Assembly: GCA_026018925.1 (NCBI GenBank)
Contig: JAKSZU010000002.1
Coordinates: forward strand, 88,795,975 to 88,859,974
DNA: 64,000 nt
DNA from: Tupaia tana
Lineage: Eukaryota > Chordata > Mammalia > Scandentia > Tupaiidae
Reading direction: 5' to 3'
In this document: positions 57,466 to 64,000 of the stretch, one piece after another
Numbering within the stretch: the stretch's first letter is position 1
Layout of the letters: each line of letters starts with the position of its first letter
Made by a program: the position numbers and the translations under genes
Notes under the pieces: model-generated
What the model was told of the DNA's origin: nothing
The model's input: only the letters and a program-made list of their open reading frames with translations
Databases searched by the model: none

Positions 57466-57601
57466 GTTTTTCATGTTTCTTTATGGCGTATAATGAAAAA
57501 AATTCAAATAACAAAACCATCTCCAAATTTCAAATTTGCATTCCGTGCTCTGGTTTTGGACATGGAGTTACTCGATTCCTCCTTGGAAGAGATTTCATTA
57601 G
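57466..57601 (+). CDS. ADGB: Androglobin coding exon (globin helices G-H)
   Basis: The acceptor is ATTTTTTCAG and the donor is GTATTG at 57602. The exon is 136 nt, phase 0 in, one base out. It reads VFHVSLWRIMKKIQITKPSP, then NFKFAFRALVLDMELLDSSL and EEISL. With HFR from the previous exon it gives HFRVFHVSLWRIM, the equivalent of the haemoglobin helix G pattern NFRLLGNVLV. FKFAFRALVLDMELL is the probable helix H. An overlapping open frame on this strand is a shadow in the wrong phase. Confidence 0.95.
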
Positions 57602-58190
57602 GTATTGTCTTAATGTTAGACATTTTACCAAGGAATTTTAGTCTTAAATAAGATACATTTGAGAAAATTGTACTCAACATTTGTGTGAAGAAGTTAGAAC
57701 TGCTCTGCATGGACCACAGTGGAAGGGTAATTCAAGCTATGCTCAGGGAACTCCAGGGGATCTTAGGATCTATTGAGTGGCTTCTACTCATCTCTAGGGG
57801 AACTGTGGATTCCAGTGCTTTATTATATATCAGAGTCACTAAGCTATAGTGTCTGATTTGAGGAATTCTGGAAAGATCTCTCAACACAGCCCCACTATCC
57901 TCCTTTCCCTAATCTCTATTCCTACCATTTTAACATTTTCTTTCATCTTAAAAAAAATGTTTTTCTTTTCTTCATGAGAGAAAGGGGAACTGTGGGTGAG
58001 ATACAGGGATGCCCTAGCAGGATCAAACCAACCATAAATAAGGATGCATATGTGAGCACCCTTGGCTGTTCAGGCCTACCAAGGACCCCAATCCTTAGCC
58101 TTCCCATGTGCTCCCAGTATTCCACAGCAGTGCCTTGTTGTCTGTGCCACTATGACTGGCCCTTCTTTTATTTATTATTTCTTTGTTTTA
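57602..58190. other. Intron, unassigned
   Basis: No extra exon or named repeat seen. Confidence 0.5.
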
Positions 58191-58191
58191 G

Positions 58192-58193
<2 letters not shown>

Positions 58194-58234
<41 letters not shown>
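58194..58234 (+). repeat. (TA)n microsatellite
   Basis: About 20 TA units, sitting at the tail of the SINE that follows. Confidence 0.95.
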
Positions 58235-58237
<3 letters not shown>

Positions 58238-58449
58238 TATCCCCTCACTGGAGAGACAGACAGAAAGTGAAAAATCACTCCCTCGGGGCAATGGCCATGC
58301 TGCAGACCCTTCTCCATTTTCCTCCTGGGATTTTGAGCATGTACACACATGCTCCAGGTGTGAGTTTCAAGCTGCAAGGTCCAGGACTCGAACCACAGTA
58401 GATCACATGGGAGTCCAGTGCCTTAGCCACTCCACTCCCTGCTGCCCCT
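58235..58449 (-). mobile_element. tRNA-derived SINE, long type, tail replaced by (TA)n
   Basis: The reverse strand head is GGGGCAGCAGGGAGTGGAGT. The normal A-rich tail is missing and the (TA)n run takes its place. Confidence 0.84.
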
Positions 58450-58715
58450 CCCCTTTTATTTCTGAGAGCAACTTCTAGCTACTTTCATAGAAGGATGATA
58501 ATAGTGGTTCATTAAGGTGTCACTGTCACCATGTTTTGTTTCCCTTCTCCAGAATGGTTCCAATCTCAAAAGGACCACCTATAGTAAGCAGTGTTTTATA
58601 TATATGACAAATCTATCATTGTGGTATTTTATATGCTTTAGTAGTGAAAGTCATTGAAACTTGGGAAAAGGATTAAATGTAACTTTCAGGCCAAAGTTTC
58701 TTTTTCTCTTTCCAG

Positions 58716-58853
58716 CGGAATGGACAGACATGAAATCTTGTACACCAGCAAGTGAGAAAGAATATTCTCCTGAGGAAGTAGCAGCAGCAATTAAAATTCA
58801 AGCCATGTGGAGAGGGACTTACGTTAGATTACTTATGAAAGCCAGAATACCAG
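58716..58853 (+). CDS. ADGB: Androglobin coding exon (IQ motif between globin helices H and A)
   Basis: The acceptor is CTTTCCAG and the donor is GTATAA at 58854. The exon is 138 nt with one base shared at each end. It reads AEWTDMKSCTPASEKEYSPE, then EVAAAIKIQAMWRGTYVRLL and MKARIP. IQAMWRGTYVR at 58796-58828 fits IQxxxRGxxxR exactly, the motif that binds apo-calmodulin or calmodulin-like light chains. In androglobin this motif sits inside the permuted globin, between the C-terminal and N-terminal globin helices, so calmodulin binding could influence the haem pocket (inference). Confidence 0.97.
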
Positions 58854-59205
58854 GTATAATTTTTCAAACATCTATAAAATGGACTTGTGTATATAAGAAT
58901 GAATATTTGTTTGTGTGTACTAATGACAAGTATTTTAGAGTCATCCTACTTTATGGCTTGGCTAATTCATTTTAATCCTATGAATGCCAAAATTCCTTGG
59001 GATTAGAAAGCATGTCAATACACTCACTCTCTTTTTCTTAGAATTTAGCAGAGTCAGATGTGACACAATAAACACTTGTTTACAGACTGAATGGATAAGT
59101 GAATGAATGAACAAATGACCAACTTTTCCCCCCCCTAACTATTATGAATTTTTTGTTTTGTTTTCCCAAAATCCATTGTGAGGTTTTTGTTTCAGCATTT
59201 TGTTT

Positions 59206-59415
59206 TGTCTTTTTAGGGAACATTTGCCTAAGAGAGACAGGAAGAGGAAAAGTGAGAAATCACCCCTTAGGTGATGGCCACTTCAAACTCCCTTCAGCTC
59301 CATTCTCCTCTAGAGATTTTGGACACATACGCAGACACACACCCAGTGTGAATTTCAAGCCACAGGGTCTGGAACTCAAACTATGGTTGGCCACATGGAA
59401 TCCAGCACCTTAAAT
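59206..59415 (-). mobile_element. tRNA-derived SINE, old, head truncated
   Basis: Body and partial head only; the A box side is missing after the GGATTCCAC segment. Confidence 0.78.
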
Positions 59416-59840
59416 GTCCCTCTATTGTGAATGTTTTAGAAGGAAGTACTGGTCTTTTTCTTTGACCCTCCCCAGTGCCCAGCAGGATGCTGCATCAGTC
59501 AGCGTCAGCTAGACCATAGTCATTGTTATATTTCTAGACCACTTTTCAAAGAAATGAATGAGTGAGTGAATAATAATGAAGCTCCATATGTATCTGTGGT
59601 ATCATACATTTAGAAGGCATAAAATGCCTTTGAAATGTTTACATATATTTATGTATATGAGATAAAATATTTTTATAAAAACATCTATTTTTATCAGCTT
59701 AAAATGAAACATGGTAGAAGCAAAAATTTATTCAGTCATTTCATTCTGTGATTTTTGTTGACATTTTCATAAGATAAATCCTGTCTCCAAAAGAATTCTC
59801 AGAGAGTATAGAAACATTTTGTTGTAAAAATGTCTCTATT
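59416..59840. other. Intron, unassigned
   Basis: AT-rich; nothing recognised. Confidence 0.5.
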
Positions 59841-60090
59841 TGGGGCTAACAGGTGGCAGTAGTTGGGGTGCTGGATTCCAACATGGCCAGCCAACCAGGG
59901 TTCCAGGCCAGCAGCTTGGGGATCACACCAGGCACATGTCCTTCCTGCCCAGAAACCAAGAGAATGGAGGAAAGGGGACTGTAGCATAGCCATTCCCCCT
60001 AGTAGGTGATTTCTCACTTTCCCACTCTCTGTCTCTACCTGGCAAGCTCATGCTCTCTATGACAAAAAACAAAAAATAAAAATAAAATCT
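59841..60090 (+). mobile_element. tRNA-derived SINE, old long type
   Basis: The head GGGGCTAACAGGTGGCAGTA is followed by a diverged body ending CTCTATGACAAAAAAC. Confidence 0.84.
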
Positions 60091-60540
60091 CTCTCTGAGT
60101 GCTTGCTTCCACCCCACATATACTAATACTGTCTATATTTGGAATATTTAATGAGAACAGTCAACATATTAACTAAGCAGTAAGAACTACAGGTACACAA
60201 AAGTTAAAAAAAAACAAACACTTCATTGCTTAGTTTTATGATAGCATTATAGTCACCTGATTTTTATTTTTTTCTATTAAAAAATACACATTTAACAAAC
60301 TAAATAGAAAAAAAAACTAAATAGTTTTGTTTCCTTTTTTAGAGACTGAAAAATATAAACAATTTAATAATGTACTTAATAGCATTTGTATTTTTTTCAC
60401 TCGGCATGCATTTTTTGAATAATTCAATACATAGCACTAGTCTAGATTCTGGCCTTAGAGAAGGCCTTAGAGAAGTCAGTAAAACAGACAAGGTTTCGCT
60501 TTAATGAATCCTATGTTCTAGTGGTAGTAAAGCATTAAAA
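60091..60540. other. Intron, unassigned
   Basis: AT-rich; nothing recognised. Confidence 0.5.
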
Positions 60541-60795
60541 AGACAAGTAGAATCAGACCATGGCATGGTGACTAAGACAGGTAGATCCCACATGGCTAAA
60601 TGCACCATTTGTGGCTGAAAAACACACCAGGAACATGTGTGTGCATGCCCTAAATCCCAAGAGGGAAGTGTAGGAGAAGGGATTATGGCATGGTCATCCT
60701 CCTTGGGTTGTGCTTTCTTACTTTCTCTCTCTGTGTGTCTCTCTCCAGTAAGCATGCCTGCCCTATAGCAAATTTAAACATTTTTTAAAAAGAAA
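60541..60795 (+). mobile_element. tRNA-derived SINE, old, B box lost
   Basis: AATCAGACCATGGCATGGTG is a worn head. The body AAATCCCAAGAGGGAAGTGT and end CCCTATAGCAAATTTAAA are clear. Confidence 0.8.
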
Positions 60796-61095
60796 AGAAA
60801 ATAGATAAGTAAGTATATTAAGATATCAATTTCAGATACTGGTGAGTACTATAAAAAATTAAGATGGGATCATTTAAAAAGGGATGTCAGTTTCTACATG
60901 TTAAATTTGAGGTTCTTAATAAGGATTTGCATTTTTCTTGCCAAATTATCTGCTTCTATGTTATTTTTCCATAATGTAGTAGCTTGGACTTCAGTAAGAT
61001 CCTGTTAAAGCCGTTGTTCTTTAGAAAAATTAGGTGGAATACTTCTGAGTTAAGAATTTTCATAAGGAATTTTTGATGTGACAGAATATTTCCTG

Positions 61096-61342
61096 TTTAA
61101 AAAAAATTTTTTTTTGGTAATTTTTCCTATACAGTGCATTTACACTTGCCAGAAGGAGAAAGGGAAAGTGAGAAAGTATCCCTGAGGTGGGATGGCCACT
61201 CTGCAATCCCTTCTCCTCCATTCTCTGCTTAGGATTTTAGGCACCCACATATATGAGCTTGGTGTGATCTTCAAGCCACCAGGTTCCACACAGTCAGCTA
61301 TGTGGGATCCAGCCACCTTAACCACTACACCACTGGCTGGCC
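61096..61342 (-). mobile_element. tRNA-derived SINE, old long type
   Basis: Reverse strand head GGCCAGCCAGTGGTGTAGTG. It lies 275 bp before the helix A exon. Confidence 0.84.
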
Positions 61343-61617
61343 ACATATAAACTCTTTTATAATCATATTGAATCTGGTAAAAGAATGATACATGATTTTT
61401 TAAACTAAAAATGAAGGGAACCTGCATAATATGGTGCACAGAGCTCTTGACTAGAAGTTTATAGCTCAATATTTTAAGTATGATTTTTCTGCTAATAAAG
61501 CATTTGACTTGGGATACCATCTTACTTGTGAGTTTCAACTTCATCTGTAAAATGAAGGCTTGAACGAGATGGACTTTTAGGAATGTTACAGCTTTCCTTT
61601 TTTAAAATTATTTCTAG

Positions 61618-61711
61618 ACACCAAAGAAAATATCGGTGTTGCAGATATTCTTCAAAGAGTTTGGGCCATATTGGAACTGAATATGGAACAGTATGCACTT
61701 TCACTCTTAAG
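61618..61711 (+). CDS. ADGB: Androglobin coding exon (globin helix A, VWAILELNMEQYALSLL)
   Basis: The acceptor is TTTCTAG and the donor is GTAAAA at 61712. The exon is 94 nt. It completes an Asp codon and reads TKENIGVADILQRVWAILEL, then NMEQYALSLL and two bases of the next codon. VWAILELNMEQYALSLL has the spacing of a globin helix A to B (Trp at A12), here placed after helices E-H and the IQ motif. The next exon (rest of helix B) is not in the remaining 2.3 kb of the window. Confidence 0.94.
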
Positions 61712-62046
61712 GTAAAACAATGTATTTCTTATTGTAGTATATGGGTATCCTTCAAGGTTCAGTTGGAATGCTATCATCTTTGTTTATTTAGTTAGTTTTT
61801 CCAATCGCTACAGCTAGAAACACACCATTGCTTCTGAACTTCTACAGTATTTTATCTGAAACATTTCTATGGTACTTACTACTATGTTTAGGTCTTACTT
61901 ACGCACACATATAATTCTAAACAGATAACCTCTGAGCAAAATAAAATTTTCTAAAATCTTGTAGTGCTGAGAAGACAAAAGTTAGAGTGTAGGACCTGGT
62001 AGGGGACCTTGTAGAACCCCAGTAAGCAATTAAAATAGTCACATGA
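61712..62046. other. Intron after the helix A exon, unassigned
   Basis: No further ADGB exon appears here or in the rest of the window. Confidence 0.5.
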
Positions 62047-62059
62047 AAACCTGGAAGAC

Positions 62060-62328
62060 TGGGAACCAGCAGTTAGCATAATGGCTATGTCGCTGGACTC
62101 CCACGTAGTCGACCGCGGTTCGTGTCCCGGACCCGGTGGCTTAAAACTCATGCCGGGTGCGCGTGCGTGCGTACCCAAGATCCCGAGAGGAGAATGGAGG
62201 AGAAGGGATTGCAGCGTGACCATCCCCCCCTGGGGGGTGATTTCTCGCTTTCTGTCTCTATGTCTCTCTCTGTCTGGCGAGCGCATGCACCCTATAGCGA
62301 AAATCTCTCTCAAAAAAAAAAACCAAAA
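62060..62328 (+). mobile_element. tRNA-derived SINE, young long type, with TSD
   Basis: A near-consensus plus-strand copy, with A box TAGCATAATGG and B box GGTTCGTGTCC. The TSD AAAACCTGGAAGAC is at 62046-62059 and AAAACCTGGAAGAC at 62329-62342. Confidence 0.94.
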
Positions 62329-62599
62329 AAAACCTGGAAGACAATACTCAGATATAGAAGCAAACCAGAAGAAGATTAATCCTTAGAAAAAAATTCATTC
62401 TATTCACAAACCATGTACGAGAGAGGATATATGAATTAAATATGTATATATGAATTTGGTAATCCAGATCCTCTACTGTTCCAGATATTGGTAGTAGTAG
62501 AAAAAATATTAAAAAGAGAGAAAATAGATTCAAAGTTTGAGACTTTAATTATGAAAACACATTCAAATAGAAATTGTCTAAATTAAAATTTTAATAACT

Positions 62600-63170
62600 G
62601 AAGCAAAGAGTTCATTAATGGCTTTATCAACAGATTAGAGAGAAGAAGAGATTAATGAACTGAGAGAGAGGGCAGGAAAAGTATCCCAACTGAAACAAGA
62701 GAAAATGAGTGGAAAATAAGCAAAGATATGTGAAACATGTTCAGAAAGTCTGATATATATATGTAGAGTCCCAGAATGTAAAATGATGATGGATGAAAAC
62801 TGTCCAAAACTGATAAAAGACAACCTATATTTTCCAGAGGTTCTGCAGACCCAGGTAGAAAAGGTACAGAGAAAACCACACCAAGATTTGGCATAGTCAC
62901 ACTGTTGAAAATCAAAGACCAGAGAAAAAAAGAAATTGCCAGAGAAATAAGACTGTCTTCAAAGGACAGTCTGATCAAAAACTATACACAGGAGTCAATT
63001 CATGACATTAATGCAAAATTCAGAAATTGGGTACATTAGTTACAGAAGTGGTAAAAGTAATAATCTAGGTAAGACTAACAGGACCAGGATGCATGATGTG
63101 TTTGTTACTGTTATGCAATATGCCTTAAGTTATAAATTTAATAAATGAAATTAAACTTGTTTATCTTCCA
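62600..63170 (+). mobile_element. L1-like fragment, plus (older L1)
   Basis: GAAAACTGTCCAAAACTGAT, AAAAGACAACCTATATTTTC, CACTGTTGAAAATCAAAGAC and GAAATTGCCAGAGAAATAAG follow the wording of older L1 sequence. All frames are broken. Confidence 0.5.
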
Positions 63171-63297
63171 GAGAATAGGGAAAGAAAAGAAACATATCCC
63201 AATTCAATCCTTGATATAAAACTCAACAAAGACAATACATGAAATAAAATTGCAAACAAATCACCCCCTTGAATATAAATGTAAAAAACTATGTCAT

Positions 63298-63586
63298 GGG
63301 ACCAGCAGTTAGCGTAATGGCTATGTCGCTGGACTCCCACGTAGTCGACTGCGGTTCGTGTCCCAGATCGGTGGCTTAAAACTCACGCCAGGCACGTGTG
63401 CGTGTGTGCCCAAGATCCCGAGAGGAGAATGGAGGAGAAGGGACTGCGGCGTGGCCATCCCCTCTGGGGGGTGATTTCTCGCTTTCTGTCTCTATGTCTC
63501 TCTCTGTCTGTCTGGCGAGCGCACGCACCCTGTAGCGAAAACCTCTCCAAAAAAAAATAAATAAAATAAATAAGTAAATAAATAAC
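63298..63586 (+). mobile_element. tRNA-derived SINE, young long type, with TSD
   Basis: The head GGGACCAGCAGTTAGCGTAA is followed by the full body and a (TAAA)n tail. The TSD CTATGTCAT is at 63289-63297 and 63587-63595. Confidence 0.94.
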
Positions 63587-63611
63587 CTATGTCATAAAAT
63601 AATTAGCAAAT

Positions 63612-63843
63612 TGGGTGAGCAGATGGTATGGAAGTTAAGGTTACTGGATCCCACATGGCTGACTACATGGTTTGAAACCCAGAACCAGAGACTTGAAAAA
63701 CACACCTGGCATTTGTGCATGCATGCCCAAAATCTCAAGAGGAGAATGGAGGAGAAGGATTTCTCACTTTCATTCTCTCTCTCCCTCCACCCTCACTCAG
63801 GTGAACACATGTGGTCTATATCAAACTGGAAAAAAAAAAAAAA
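63612..63843 (+). mobile_element. tRNA-derived SINE, old long type
   Basis: GGGTGAGCAGATGGTATGGA head; the body ends GGTCTATATCAAACTGGAAA. It follows the young copy within 20 bp of its TSD. Confidence 0.84.
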
Positions 63844-64000
63844 GCAAATCACAATTGGATTAATCCAAAAAGGATATCTCAGAATCAAGTTTCTTCATAA
63901 GCAGATATGCAATGGTGGTTTAGTTTATTTTTTAATAGACATTTAAATTTAGTACATTAACAGAAAAAAATGTTTAGTTATATAGATAAGTTCAGAAAGT

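Larger units (their letters stand above)
10093..61711 (+). other. ADGB: ADGB gene, internal portion (14 exons and 13 introns)
   Basis: Androglobin is a large chimeric protein of about 1,660 residues in human. It has an N-terminal calpain-like region, a circularly permuted globin split by an IQ motif, and a long C-terminal tail. It is expressed mainly in testis and in ciliated cells, and is needed for sperm formation in mouse (family knowledge). Here 14 exons were joined by matching the reading frame and checking AG acceptors and GT donors. Phases run 1, 0, 1, 2, 0, 1, 2, 0, 1, 2, 0, 0, 1, 1, 2 without conflict. There are no stops or frameshifts inside the exons. The promoter, first exons and last exons are outside the window. 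Confidence 0.95.

Noticed and set aside
57411..57641. 76-codon ORF overlapping the helix G/H exon
   Set aside because: It runs in a different frame from the conserved protein and passes through the acceptor; a shadow of the exon.
1201..63843. tRNA genes, given many A and B box matches
   Set aside because: None folds as a complete cloverleaf; all matches belong to SINE heads followed by SINE body.

Overview
This is placental-mammal nuclear DNA: long AT-rich introns, GT-AG exons, dense L1 and SINE insertions and microsatellites. The one gene is androglobin (ADGB), on the + strand. Fourteen consecutive internal coding exons (10093-61711, 1,666 nt, about 555 codons) can be joined. Every splice phase matches the next, every boundary is GT/AG, and no stop appears, so the gene looks intact. 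The calpain-like N-terminal core lies mostly upstream of the window, and the last globin helix and the long C-terminal tail lie downstream.

Region by region: 1-10 kb is intron with a minus-strand L1, a MaLR LTR nested in a plus-strand L1, and many SINEs. Exons at 10.1, 19.1, 23.5, 29.9 and 37.6 kb encode the link after the calpain-like core; the last is a 34-nt micro-exon. Exons at 38.8 and 39.5 kb carry the end of the calpain-like core. Exons at 44.5, 46.8 and 49.3 kb encode a region that resembles a calpain domain III beta-sandwich. Exons at 51.6, 57.5, 58.7 and 61.6 kb encode the circularly permuted globin, with helices E to H first, then a calmodulin-type IQ motif, then helix A. The candidate haem residues are Gln E7 (51593) and His F8 (51689), 32 residues apart.

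Repeats dominate the rest. At least 47 copies of a tRNA-headed SINE are present, from decayed to nearly uniform CpG-rich copies with perfect target-site duplications (TSDs). Two body types exist: a long one of about 270 bp and a short one of about 170-200 bp. Old 7SL-derived (Alu-like) fragments at 19.4-19.65 and 31.5 kb point to Euarchontoglires. The absence of abundant Alu, B1 or Tu elements argues against primates, most rodents and tree shrews, so a colugo (Dermoptera) is my best but uncertain guess. The oddest segment is 15.6-17.3 kb, where a roughly 620-bp degenerate TTAGGG-like array abuts an L1 with a 5' inversion. No non-ADGB gene, RNA gene, CRISPR array or intact provirus was found.
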